Below are positions 28,697-36,472 of a stretch of DNA of 64,000 nt, piece by piece (position 1 is the first letter of the stretch; each line of letters starts with the position of its first letter). Made by a program: the position numbers and the translations under genes. The DNA is from Mesorhizobium sp. 1M-11 (GTDB lineage: Bacteria > Pseudomonadota > Alphaproteobacteria > Rhizobiales > Rhizobiaceae), in contig NZ_LJSD01000076.1 in assembly GCF_001303895.1 (NCBI RefSeq), positions 47,968 to 111,967 of the forward strand. Reading direction: 5' to 3'. Below the pieces are notes generated by a model. The model did no database searches. It was not told the DNA's origin and was given only the letters and a program-made list of their open reading frames with translations.

Positions 28697-29959
28697 ATGG
28701 ATTTTCCGATCGAATTCGTGCGTGGTGCGTTTCCGGCGCTTTCGCTGACAGATAGCGGCCGCCGCCGCATCTATCTCGACAATCCGGCTGGAACCCAGGT
28801 GCCGAAATCGGTTGCCGATGCGGTGTCGCAATGTCTCCTGAACACCAATGCCAATCTCGGCGGTTTCTTCGAGACGACCCTGGCTGCCCAGAAGGTCGTC
28901 GACGATGCCCACTCTGCGATGGCGGATTTCCTCGGCGCGGAAACGGCCGAGGAGATTGTCATCGGCGCCAACATGACGACGCTGACCTACCACATGTCGC
29001 GCACGCTGGGTCGTGATTTCGCTCCGGGTGACGAGATCATCCTCACCCGCATGGACCATGAGGGCAATGTCTCGCCCTGGTTGCAACTGGCCGAGGATCG
29101 TGGGCTTGTCGTGCGCTGGCTGCCTTTCGACCAGGAAAGCTGGCAGGTCGAGCCGGCTGCGTTGTCCGCTCTTCTGAACGATCGAACGCGGCTGGTGGCG
29201 CTGAACTACGCTTCCAATCTCACAGGTTCCATCAACCGGGTGAAGGATCTCACCCGCATTGCCAGGGAGGCTGGCGCGCTGGTCTATGTCGATGCGGTGC
29301 AATTCGCACCGCATGGGCTTGTCGACGTCGCCGGGATCGGCTGCGATTTCCTGATCTGCTCGGCCTACAAGTTTTTCGGCCCGCATATGGGCATCCTGTG
29401 GGGCAGGCGCGCGGTCATAGACGCCCTCCAGCCTTACAAATGCCGGTGCTCCTCAAACGAACTGCCGGAGCGGTTCGAGCTCGGAACGCCGCAGATCGAA
29501 CTGATGGCTGGGCTGACGGCAGCGATCGGCCATTTCGAGCGCTTGGGCGAAGCGGCCGGCGCGAAGGGTTCGCGTCGTGATAAGATCGCGGCGGCGTTCA
29601 GCGCTTCCATCGCCTATGAAAACGTGCTGGCGCTACAATTGATCGACGGGCTTTCGGCGATCGATGGGCTCACCATTCACGGCATTACCGATAAAGCACG
29701 GGTGCATGAGCGGGTGCCGACCGTCTCCTTCACCGTCGAGGGTATCGAGCCGGAAAGCATTGTCAGGCCGATGAATGCCGAAGGCATCTTCCTGTGGTCA
29801 GGGCACAACTACGCCTGGGAGATCGTCCACCAACTCGGAATTCCCGCCGACCAGGGTGTCGTGCGTATCGGCATCGCGCACTACAATACTGCCGCCGAGG
29901 TGGACGAAACGCTCGAAAGCGTGAGCCGCACCATCGCGATGCTGCGACAGCAGCGCTGA
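28697..29959 (+). CDS. Cysteine-desulfurase-like PLP enzyme (SufS/TIGR01976-type)
   Basis: 420 aa from the ATG at 28697, behind GAGGACAGG. Fold-type I class V aminotransferase features are RRRIYLDNPAGTQVPKSVADA, the PLP-lysine region CDFLICSAYKFFGPHMG, and YKCRCSSNELPERFELGTPQ. This matches the group of cysteine desulfurase-like proteins that are separate from true SufS/IscS, so desulfurase activity is not assured. It is convergent with the amidohydrolase gene at 29962, only two bases apart, and has no sulfur-transfer partners nearby. Confidence 0.88.
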   Translation: MDFPIEFVRGAFPALSLTDSGRRRIYLDNPAGTQVPKSVADAVSQCLLNTNANLGGFFETTLAAQKVVDDAHSAMADFLGAETAEEIVIGANMTTLTYHMSRTLGRDFAPGDEIILTRMDHEGNVSPWLQLAEDRGLVVRWLPFDQESWQVEPAALSALLNDRTRLVALNYASNLTGSINRVKDLTRIAREAGALVYVDAVQFAPHGLVDVAGIGCDFLICSAYKFFGPHMGILWGRRAVIDALQPYKCRCSSNELPERFELGTPQIELMAGLTAAIGHFERLGEAAGAKGSRRDKIAAAFSASIAYENVLALQLIDGLSAIDGLTIHGITDKARVHERVPTVSFTVEGIEPESIVRPMNAEGIFLWSGHNYAWEIVHQLGIPADQGVVRIGIAHYNTAAEVDETLESVSRTIAMLRQQR

Positions 29960-29961
29960 CG

Positions 29962-30999
29962 CTACCGCGATTGACGATGGCTGGCGCCGAAGCCGCTGAG
30001 GAAGCTGGTCAGGTTGGCGCTGAGCGCATCGCACAGATAGCCGCCTTCCTGCACAATCACCGTCGGCAGGCCTAGCCTGCCGATTGCCTCGCCGATGCGG
30101 GCAAAGCCGGGCGTCGAAACCGACAGCCCACCGAAAGGATCTCCTTCGAAAGCATCGAGCCCGAGCGCGATGACAAGGGCATCCGGCGCGAAGCTGCGGA
30201 TGCGGCGGAACGCGGTGTGGAGCGCTTCGAGGAATGCGTCGTCGCCGGATTTGCGGGGCAGGGGCAGGTTGAGATTGTAGCCGAGGCCGGGCCCTTCGCC
30301 GCGCTCGTCGGCATGTCCCCAGAAGAAGGGGTAGAAGCGCACCGGGTCGGCGTGGATCGAGACGGTGAGGACGTCGGGGCGTGTGTAGAAGATCCCTTGT
30401 GTGCCGTTGCCGTGATGCAGGTCGACATCGAGGATCGCCACGCGCGCCGCTCGGCTGCGGAGCACTTGCGCGGCGACGGCAGAATTGTTGATGAAGCAGA
30501 AGCCGCCGGCCACATCGGCGAAGGCGTGGTGGCCTGGCGGACGGCAGAGCGCGTAGGCGGCAGGTTCGCCCGAAAGCACGGCTTCAGCCGCGTCCACGGC
30601 GCTCCAGGCGCTCCACAGTGTGCTGTTCCAGGTGTCCGCCGAGATCGGGCAGGCGGTGTCGGCCATATGGTAACCGGCCTGGCCGACGGCGGATGCAGGG
30701 TAGGAGCCGGTGCGCGCAAGCGGGTGGATGTTCGGAATGACTTCCTCGGAGGCGCCTTCGATGCGTTGCCAGCGTTCGAAAATATGCTCGAGGAAATCGA
30801 GATATTCCGGCGTGTGCACGGCAGCTATCGGTCCAAGCCCATGGTCGCGCGGCCGCTCGATCGAACAGCCGGCGGCAAGCGCGCCGGCCTTCAGCCGTTC
30901 GACACGTTCCGGCTGTTCCGGATTGGGCTGTGGGGCGCCGCTGGAAAGAAAAGCCTTGGGATCGTGGCGCTTCTGTTCGTCGGCATAATAAGCTTTCAC
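29962..30999 (-). CDS. Histone-deacetylase family enzyme, acetylpolyamine-amidohydrolase-like
   Basis: 345 aa. Active-site features of the arginase-deacetylase fold are present: RPPGHHAFADVAGG (His pair at 157-158), zinc ligands in LDVDLHHGNGTQG (Asp193, His195) and a third aspartate in LGLDAFEGDPFGG. Bacterial members deacetylate acetylpolyamines or other N-acetyl amines. It is the last of four tightly packed minus-strand genes and overlaps the GNAT gene by four bases, so it probably acts on a small N-acetylated amine in the same pathway rather than on protein. Confidence 0.9.
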   Translation of the reverse strand: MKAYYADEQKRHDPKAFLSSGAPQPNPEQPERVERLKAGALAAGCSIERPRDHGLGPIAAVHTPEYLDFLEHIFERWQRIEGASEEVIPNIHPLARTGSYPASAVGQAGYHMADTACPISADTWNSTLWSAWSAVDAAEAVLSGEPAAYALCRPPGHHAFADVAGGFCFINNSAVAAQVLRSRAARVAILDVDLHHGNGTQGIFYTRPDVLTVSIHADPVRFYPFFWGHADERGEGPGLGYNLNLPLPRKSGDDAFLEALHTAFRRIRSFAPDALVIALGLDAFEGDPFGGLSVSTPGFARIGEAIGRLGLPTVIVQEGGYLCDALSANLTSFLSGFGASHRQSR

Positions 31000-31514
31000 G
31001 TGTCGTCCCCGAAATCCTTGGCCGTGGCGAAGGCGAAGAGCGCATCGCCGATGATCCTGTGGACCTGGTCGTCGGCCTGATGGGCCATGCCGATGCGTTC
31101 GTAGAAGCGTTGCGCGCCGACATTGCCGGTGTCGACCGCGAGTTCGAGGTAAACACCGCCTTCGCCGCTGACCTGCCGCGCCAGATGCCGCAGCAGCTTT
31201 TCACCGACCTTCATGCCACGGAAATTTTCTACGACAAAAAGGTCCTGAACAAAGGCGCCAGGCCGTCCTCTCCAGGTGGAATAGATGGGGAAATACAGGC
31301 ACATGCCGGCGAATTCTGAATCGATTTCTGCAATCAGCACCTGGAAATGCGGCTTGTCGCCGAAACCGTCGCGGCGGATGTCTTCGGGCGTGGACTGCAT
31401 CTTGTGGAGTTCACCGACCGTCTCGGCGATGCCCAGCAATGCCACGTGGATGTTCGCCACGTCTTCCACCTTTGCCGGGCGGATATGAACAGTCGCCTGT
31501 TTCAGGTCGGTCAT
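30996..31514 (-). CDS. GNAT family N-acetyltransferase
   Basis: 172 aa. After an N-terminal strand (TVHIRPAKVEDVANIHVALL), the acetyl-CoA loop is FVVENFRGMKVGEKLLRHL and motif B includes YLELAVDTGNVGAQRFYERIGM, the layout of the polyamine/amino-acid acetyltransferase group. It overlaps the deacetylase gene by four bases at its end and shares its last base region with the BKACE gene start. A coupled acetyltransferase and deacetylase suggests an acetylated intermediate. Confidence 0.85.
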   Translation of the reverse strand: MTDLKQATVHIRPAKVEDVANIHVALLGIAETVGELHKMQSTPEDIRRDGFGDKPHFQVLIAEIDSEFAGMCLYFPIYSTWRGRPGAFVQDLFVVENFRGMKVGEKLLRHLARQVSGEGGVYLELAVDTGNVGAQRFYERIGMAHQADDQVHRIIGDALFAFATAKDFGDDT

Positions 31515-32443
31515 CAGAATGCCACCCGGTCGCCACCCTTGAGCGCCAGCATCTGGCGCGCTTCGGCGGGCGTTGCGACCTCCAGCGACAGGCCTTCGAG
31601 TATTCCGCGGATGCGCTTGACCTGGTCGGCATTGGACTTCGCCAGCGCGCGGCCGTCATAGAGACTGTCCTCCAATCCGACCCGGACATTGCCGCCCATG
31701 GCGGCAGCCATGGAAATCAGCGGCATCTGCTGGCGGCCGGCGGCGAGTACGGAGAACCTGTAGTCACTGCCGAACAGCTTGTCGGCGATCCGCTTCATGT
31801 GGAGGAGGTTTTCCGGATCGGCACCGATGCCACCCAGGATGCCCAGAACGAACTGGATGAAGAGGGGGCCTTGCACAAGCCCGCGGTCACGGAAATGGGC
31901 GAGCGAATAGAGGTGGCCGACATCGTAGCATTCGAACTCGAAACGCGTGCCGCAACCCTTTCCGAGCTTGTCCAGGATGGTCTCCATATCGGCGAAGGTG
32001 TTCTTGAAGATGGTGTGGCGCGTTGCTTCCAGAAGCTTCTGTTCCCATTCGTGTTGCCAGTCGCGGGGCTTGTCCAACATCGGGAACAGCGCAAAATTCA
32101 TCGACCCCATGTTGAGCGAGCACATTTCCGGTTCGGCCTGCAAAGGCGCGGCCAGACGCTCATCCAGGCTCATCAGCGAGGAACCGCCGGTGGTAATGTT
32201 CACCACGGCGTCGGTTGCCTGCTTGATGCGCGGCAGGAATTGCATGAACACGGCGGGGGCTGCTGTCGGTCGGCCATCCTGTGGGTCGCGCGCATGCAGA
32301 TGCAGGATCGAGGCGCCGGCCTCGGCCGCTGCTATGGCATCCACGGCGATCTGGTCGGGCGTGACCGGCAGATGGGGCGACATCGACGGCGTGTGCACCG
32401 AACCGGTGATCGCGCAGGTGATGATGACTTTGTTCGGCGCCAT
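31514..32443 (-). CDS. BKACE enzyme (3-keto-5-aminohexanoate cleavage family)
   Basis: 309 aa. The beta-keto acid cleavage fold is shown by KVIITCAITGSVHTPSMSPHLP at the N-terminus (family signature, given here as ITCAITGS and PSMSPHLP), the zinc ligands in ILHLHARDP (His48 and His50), and NITTGGSS. Members condense a beta-keto acid with acetyl-CoA to give acetoacetate and a new CoA ester. The neighbouring class III aminotransferase could make the beta-keto acid from a beta- or delta-amino acid. It ends one base inside the GNAT start. Confidence 0.92.
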   Translation of the reverse strand: MAPNKVIITCAITGSVHTPSMSPHLPVTPDQIAVDAIAAAEAGASILHLHARDPQDGRPTAAPAVFMQFLPRIKQATDAVVNITTGGSSLMSLDERLAAPLQAEPEMCSLNMGSMNFALFPMLDKPRDWQHEWEQKLLEATRHTIFKNTFADMETILDKLGKGCGTRFEFECYDVGHLYSLAHFRDRGLVQGPLFIQFVLGILGGIGADPENLLHMKRIADKLFGSDYRFSVLAAGRQQMPLISMAAAMGGNVRVGLEDSLYDGRALAKSNADQVKRIRGILEGLSLEVATPAEARQMLALKGGDRVAF

Positions 32444-32451
32444 GGCGATCC

Positions 32452-33792
32452 TCAGGAATTGACCGGCAGGCCGAGTTCGTCGGCCAGAGCTTGCAGGCTG
32501 TCGCCCAGCACGTCGATGATCTCGCCGATCTGTCCGCGCGTCACGATCAGCGGTGGGCAGACCATGAAATTGTCGCTCTCAGGGCCGCCGCGCACACGCC
32601 TTGAATAGATGATCAGTCCACGCTCGAAGGCAAGATCGATGAGTCGCACATTGGCATTCTGCTCGCGCGGCAAAGGCGTTTTGGCGACCGGGTCGGCATA
32701 AAGCTCGGCACCGAGCAGCAGTCCCTTGCCGCGTATATCGGCCACGAAAGGAAATCGCCCCGTCAGGGCCTGCAGTTCTGCTTTCAGAACTTCGCCCATG
32801 GCAGCTGCATTCTCGATGAGTCCGAGCCTGTCGATCTCGCCAAGCACGGCAAGGCCCGCAGCCGTGGCGACGGGATTGCCGCCATAGGTGTGGCCATGCA
32901 GGAAGCCGCCCATGGCAAGCACCGGGCCGACGACCGCTTCGGTCGCCACAATCGCTCCCAGCGGCGCGTATCCTGAGGACAGTCCCTTGGAGAGCACGAC
33001 GATGTCGGGCCGGCAGTTCCAGTGATCGCCGCCCAGGAACCTGCCGGTGCGGCCTATGCCGGTCATCACCTCGTCGTGGATGAGCAGGATGCCGTGGCGG
33101 TCGCAGATTTCGCGGACGCGGGTGAAATAACTGTCAGGCGGCACCAGGGCCGCGGTCGCGGCACCCCCGATAGGTTCCATGATGAAGGCGAGCACGCTGT
33201 CGGCGCCTTCCTCGACGATCTTGTCCTCGAGCATGTCGGCATAGCGCCGTCCGCGCTCGTCGAGCGACAGGTTGTCTCTGTCTCGATGCACGAAGGGTGC
33301 CGGCACCAGGGGCATTGACTTGCCGATGGGCGTGAAGACAGGGGTCAGGACTTCGTCACCGGTCACGCCGAGCGAGCCGACGGTGATGCCGTGATAGGAC
33401 GGCATGCGTCCAATGATTTTCCAGCGCTTGGGCTGGTCTGTGGCGACGGCCCATTGCCGCGCGAGCTTCAGGCTGGCTTCGACCGCCTCCGACCCGCCGG
33501 AGACGAAATAGACGCGGTTCAGCCCTGCCGGCAGGCGCTCCGCCAGCTCGCGCCCGAGTGCGAGTGCCGGCTCGCTCTCGAAATGAATGGTGTAGGCGAA
33601 GCTGACACGATCCATCTGCCGCTTCATCGCGTCGATTACGGCATGATTGCTGTGGCCGATGTTGACGTTCACGGCTCCGCTGGAGCCGTCGACATAGCGG
33701 CGGCCTTCCTTGTCCCAAAGGTAGATGCCGTCGGCGCGGTCGACCGTGGGGCGCGGCAAGCGGGTGAAATGGAAGAGGTTGGGTTTTGTCAC
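32452..33792 (-). CDS. Class III PLP-dependent aminotransferase
   Basis: 446 aa with FTRLPRPTVDRADGIYLWDKEG at the N-terminus, the PLP-phosphate segment YFVSGGSEAVEASLKLAR, LIHDEVMTGIGRTG and the PLP lysine in VVLSKGLSSGYAPLG. Class III enzymes typically use omega-amino acids, beta-amino acids, diamines or acylated derivatives. It is the first gene of the four-gene operon (aminotransferase, BKACE, GNAT, deacetylase-like), eight bases before BKACE. The amino donor cannot be told. Confidence 0.92.
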   Translation of the reverse strand: MTKPNLFHFTRLPRPTVDRADGIYLWDKEGRRYVDGSSGAVNVNIGHSNHAVIDAMKRQMDRVSFAYTIHFESEPALALGRELAERLPAGLNRVYFVSGGSEAVEASLKLARQWAVATDQPKRWKIIGRMPSYHGITVGSLGVTGDEVLTPVFTPIGKSMPLVPAPFVHRDRDNLSLDERGRRYADMLEDKIVEEGADSVLAFIMEPIGGAATAALVPPDSYFTRVREICDRHGILLIHDEVMTGIGRTGRFLGGDHWNCRPDIVVLSKGLSSGYAPLGAIVATEAVVGPVLAMGGFLHGHTYGGNPVATAAGLAVLGEIDRLGLIENAAAMGEVLKAELQALTGRFPFVADIRGKGLLLGAELYADPVAKTPLPREQNANVRLIDLAFERGLIIYSRRVRGGPESDNFMVCPPLIVTRGQIGEIIDVLGDSLQALADELGLPVNS

Positions 33793-33933
33793 AGGATTGA
33801 TGGGGCTGGATGACTACTCCCGCTCATTTCGATCATCAGCTTGCCGGGCGTCAAATGGAAAGCATCGGGCCAGCTTGGTGCCGGCGCGTAAGTCGACTAT
33901 CTAGGATGCACGGATGTTTTCCTGGGAGCGGCT

Positions 33934-34182
33934 ATGCTGAGAGTGCAAAGGGTCAAGATCGACGACATCTACGTGCCGACGGCACGGCGCAAGACTTTGC
34001 ATCCCGAAACCGTTCGCCACCTTGCCGAAGATATCCTGGAAAACGGCATGAAGATGCCGATCCAGGTTCGGCATGACGGCAAACGCCATGTGCTGGTCGA
34101 AGGGCTGCATCGGCTGGAAGCTGCGAAATGGCTGGGTGAGGAGACCATCGACGCCTATCTGGTCCAGGCGAGAAAGCATTGA
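33934..34182 (+). CDS. Stand-alone ParB N-terminal-like (ParBc/Srx fold) protein
   Basis: 82 aa, consisting only of a ParB/sulfiredoxin-like nuclease domain: VKIDDIYVPTARRKTLHPETVRHLAEDIL, then GMKMPIQVRHDGKRHVLVEGLHRLEAAKWLG. The EGLHRLEAAK segment matches the ParB box II (GxHRxxA). No helix-turn-helix or C-terminal domain is present, so it is not a chromosome-partition ParB; such short proteins are common orphans in rhizobia and may bind CTP. Stand-alone gene between the aminotransferase operon and the SRPBCC gene. Confidence 0.85.
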   Translation: MLRVQRVKIDDIYVPTARRKTLHPETVRHLAEDILENGMKMPIQVRHDGKRHVLVEGLHRLEAAKWLGEETIDAYLVQARKH

Positions 34183-34329
34183 AGCTTTCGCTTTCGCCCG
34201 CAAATGCCTGAAATGAATCCTGTTTTCACATCGCCCGCTGAAAATTTTCGAGGAGGATGTCGGGTCGCTGCAACATGATCCGTCCTTGGTGCGAAGACCG
34301 CAAATCAACGTATCAAGGAGAGGATTACC

Positions 34330-34827
34330 ATGCCAACCAAGCTCGACATCGCACCTTCGTCGGAGAACGAACTGGTTCTTGCCCGCATCATCGACGCACC
34401 GCGTGAAGCCGTTTATCGCTGCTGGACCGACCCCAAGCTGATGACTCAGTGGTTCGCGCCGAAACCGTGGACAACGCCGCGTGCCGAAGTGGATCTGCGC
34501 GCCGGCGGCGCGTCACTTGTCGTGATGGCTGGGCCGGACGGCAGCGAATTCCCCAACGCTGGCCAATATCTGGAAGTGGTTCCCGGTCGAAAGCTGGTTT
34601 TCACTGATGCCTATGTCGGTGACTGGCAGCCTTCTCAGAAACCCTTCATGACCGTCGTGCTGACCTTCGAGGACGAAGGCACCGACAAGACCCGCTACAT
34701 TGCCCGCGTGCGGCACTGGACAGCCGCCGACCGCGAGCAGCACGAACAGATGGGTTTCCACGAGGGTTGGGGCATCTGTGCCGATCAGCTCGAGGCGTTG
34801 GCTAGCGCATCGGCCCGAAAATCGTAA
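34330..34827 (+). CDS. SRPBCC family protein (AHSA1/activator-of-Hsp90-type)
   Basis: 165 aa from the ATG at 34330, preceded by a good site (AAGGAGAGG). The START-like fold of AHSA1-type proteins shows in LARIIDAPREAVYRCWTDPKLMTQWFAP, GQYLEVVPGRKLVFTD and EGWGICADQLEALA. The usual role is unknown; some bind hydrophobic ligands. The last six residues and stop codon (SARKS and UAA) lie inside the family B repeat at 34806-34916, so the true C-terminus has been remade by the repeat. Confidence 0.85.
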   Translation: MPTKLDIAPSSENELVLARIIDAPREAVYRCWTDPKLMTQWFAPKPWTTPRAEVDLRAGGASLVVMAGPDGSEFPNAGQYLEVVPGRKLVFTDAYVGDWQPSQKPFMTVVLTFEDEGTDKTRYIARVRHWTAADREQHEQMGFHEGWGICADQLEALASASARKS

Positions 34828-34916
34828 TCGATTTTCGGAAAGCACGATGCGTAGATTCAAAAGTGTTAGAGCGTCCTTTGCGTGTCCGAACGGACACGCG
34901 GCGCTCTAAGACACTT
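34806..34916. repeat. Dispersed palindromic intergenic repeat, family B
   Basis: A composite of two perfect 9-bp hairpins: CGAAAATCG (34816-34824) with CGATTTTCG (34829-34837), and GCGTGTCCG (34880-34888) with CGGACACGC (34891-34899). The second is enclosed by TTAGAGCG (34866-34873) and CGCTCTAA (34902-34909), giving a long branched stem. Similar GCATCGGnCCGAAAATCG... mosaic elements are familiar in rhizobia. It overlaps the 3' end of the SRPBCC gene. Confidence 0.85.
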
Positions 34917-35016
34917 TGATCGATGGCTCGAATAAGCCGCATCACGGCTTTTGATTTGACGGCACGGAGCGGCACACTACCGTGCCATTTCCCTTTTCGA
35001 GGATGCTGGAACGACG

Positions 35017-35412
35017 ATGAAATACCAAGGTGGTTGCCTGTGCGGCGCGGTGCGCTATTCAGCCGAGGGCGAGCCGATCAACCAGCGCATCTGCCACTGC
35101 CGCCTTTGTCAGAAGGCGATCGGCGCGGCGTTCAATGCGCGGCTCCTGTTTCGTATCGATGCCGTGGCTGTCGAAGGGCCGCTGGCCATGGTCAGTTCTT
35201 CCGCGGAAATCAGACGCGGCTTCTGTCCGCATTGCGGCACGACCATGCTATCGCAACGTGACAAAGCCGGCATCGTGGGCGTGACTTCGGGGTCGCTCGA
35301 CGATCCGACAGGCTTCGCGCCGGAGATGCACATCTTTGTAGCTTCGAAGCAGCCCTGGCTCGTCATCGACGACGGTCTGCCGCAATTCGAGGGTGCACCG
35401 CCTCCGGCATGA
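35017..35412 (+). CDS. GFA family (glutathione-dependent formaldehyde-activating) protein
   Basis: 131 aa. It begins KYQGGCLCGAVRYSAEGEP, has CHCRLCQKAIGAAFNA and GFCPHCGTTMLSQ, matching the GFA (Gfa-like, CENP-V) zinc-binding family. Cysteines of the two zinc sites are present (CLCG, CHCRLC, CPHCG). Gfa of Paracoccus adds glutathione to formaldehyde; most family members have unknown substrates. Stand-alone, downstream of repeat B. Confidence 0.9.
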   Translation: MKYQGGCLCGAVRYSAEGEPINQRICHCRLCQKAIGAAFNARLLFRIDAVAVEGPLAMVSSSAEIRRGFCPHCGTTMLSQRDKAGIVGVTSGSLDDPTGFAPEMHIFVASKQPWLVIDDGLPQFEGAPPPA

Positions 35413-35580
35413 ACAGCTGCTGCGCTATGGCCTGCCGCCCGTCGAGCGTGTGTGAAATACATCACTGACGCCGCCGCATTTTTTTCTTCAAATTCCTCGA
35501 AATAGCCGACGAACCATCATTGGGCTGCCATGTTTGGCGCCCTATCTATGTATCGCGGGTGGCTTTCGAAGAGGCGAGAC

Positions 35581-35778
35581 ATGAGTGAGCGCAGAGAGAC
35601 CCTGGAAGAGCTGTTAGGCGACCAGATCGTGCAACTCGTGATGGAGCGCGACGGTTGGCGGCCGGAACATGTACGCCTGCTTCTCGAAAGGGCCCGAATG
35701 CGTTCCGGCATCGAGCCGACGATCCCGCCGGCGCATATCATCGCCAAGGCCTGCCTGCCGCAATGGATGGGCGGCTGA
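35581..35778 (+). CDS. Small protein of unknown function (65 aa)
   Basis: 65 aa from the ATG at 35581, with GAGG nine bases before it. It is charged and helical (ERRETLEELLGDQIVQLVMERDGW, given as ERRETLEELLGDQIV and QLVMERDGW), with RPEHVRLLLERARMR. The pattern MERDGWRPEHVRLLL recalls small uncharacterised proteins of rhizobia. It is followed by a strong terminator, which supports it being a real transcript. Confidence 0.65.
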   Translation: MSERRETLEELLGDQIVQLVMERDGWRPEHVRLLLERARMRSGIEPTIPPAHIIAKACLPQWMGG

Positions 35779-35855
35779 GAGTGAGATTTGCTGGCTAGCC
35801 ATTTCTGAATGGCGTGACGACGCGGTCTCTTCGCAGGAACCTCGTCAGAAGTTTT

Positions 35856-35886
35856 AAACGGCCCCGCCAAAGAGCGGGGCCGTTTT
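35856..35886 (+). terminator. Rho-independent terminator
   Basis: A perfect 12-bp stem AAACGGCCCCGC (35856-35867) with GCGGGGCCGTTT (35874-35885), six-base loop, followed by TTCGTT. It lies 78 bases after the 65-aa gene. The arm symmetry means it could also stop transcripts coming from the right. Confidence 0.85.
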
Positions 35887-35891
35887 CGTTG

Positions 35892-35984
35892 GAGCGGTTC
35901 CGTTTTTTCACGGAAACGCTCCAACTGTTTGTTTTACGCAATTCCGGACGGAAAACGCTACACACTTTTCCTGGAACTGCTCTA
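35892..35984. repeat. Dispersed palindromic intergenic repeat, family A copy 2
   Basis: Same scaffold as copies at 10656 and 40393: GGAGCGGTTCCGTTTTTTCA...GGAAACGCTCC hairpin, TTTGTTTTACGCAATTCCGGACGG, CGCTACACACTTTTCC and a closing GGAACTGCTCTA. The last three bases (CTA, 35982-35984) are the reverse complement of the copZ stop codon, so the repeat ends exactly at the end of copZ. Confidence 0.85.
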
Positions 35985-36206
35985 GTGACAGCTGCCGCAG
36001 CAGGTGACGACAAGCTTTTCATTGGCATAGCCTGCCTGCAGGATCGCAGCCGAAATCGCCTCCTCGTCGCTGGCGCCTTCCACCGATACGGTCGATGTGC
36101 CGAGATCGACGCTGACTTTGGCTTTGGGATCAATACCCTTCACCGCTTTCTCGACTGTGCTGGCGCAATGGCCACAGGTCATCTCCGGTACTTTCAGGTT
36201 CAGCAT
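35982..36206 (-). CDS. copZ: CopZ-like copper chaperone with HMA domain
   Basis: 74 aa. One heavy-metal-associated domain with the metal-binding MTCGHCAS (Cys11, Cys14), and the family's KVSVDLGTSTVSVEG. Such proteins carry Cu(I) in the cytosol. Unusually, the C-terminus ends VTCCGSCH, adding three cysteines and a histidine beyond the normal HMA fold. It is divergent from the cueR-multicopper oxidase genes and has its own CueR-type promoter. Confidence 0.88.
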   Translation of the reverse strand: MLNLKVPEMTCGHCASTVEKAVKGIDPKAKVSVDLGTSTVSVEGASDEEAISAAILQAGYANEKLVVTCCGSCH

Positions 36207-36236
36207 CGCAACACTCCTTTCGTGGATGACGAGGTG

Positions 36237-36267
36237 GTTGTGGGGCTTGCCATGCTGGGAAGGTCAA
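36237..36267 (-). promoter_or_regulatory. Probable CueR-type operator/promoter for copZ
   Basis: Read on the minus strand, TTGACC (36262-36267) is followed after a 19-base spacer by CACAAC (36237-36242). The spacer starts TTCCCAGCATGGCAAG, an imperfect dyad like CueR sites. A 19-base spacer is the mark of MerR-family promoters. The -10 hexamer is weak. Confidence 0.6.
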
Positions 36268-36339
36268 GCGCCTCGATACGACATGCTTGCGACACCCGGG
36301 AGCGATCCAGGCGACGATGAAATTCTTGAAAACAGACGC

Positions 36340-36370
36340 TTGACCTTCCAGTCACTGGAAACTCTATCTG
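36340..36370 (+). promoter_or_regulatory. Probable CueR-type operator/promoter for cueR-multicopper oxidase
   Basis: TTGACC (36340-36345), then a 19-base spacer, then TATCTG (36365-36370). The spacer contains the perfect dyad TTCCAG-TCA-CTGGAA (36346-36360). This is the classical MerR/CueR arrangement, in which the metal-bound regulator untwists an over-long spacer. It faces cueR, about 100 bases downstream. Confidence 0.7.
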
Positions 36371-36472
36371 CTTTGGCAACAACCGGAAGGGAGTTGCCAA
36401 AACCATGAAAAACTCTGCCTCGTCTGTCCGCGCCAGGGATGCTGCCCGATCCTGCCAAGAGGAGGCGGGTCG

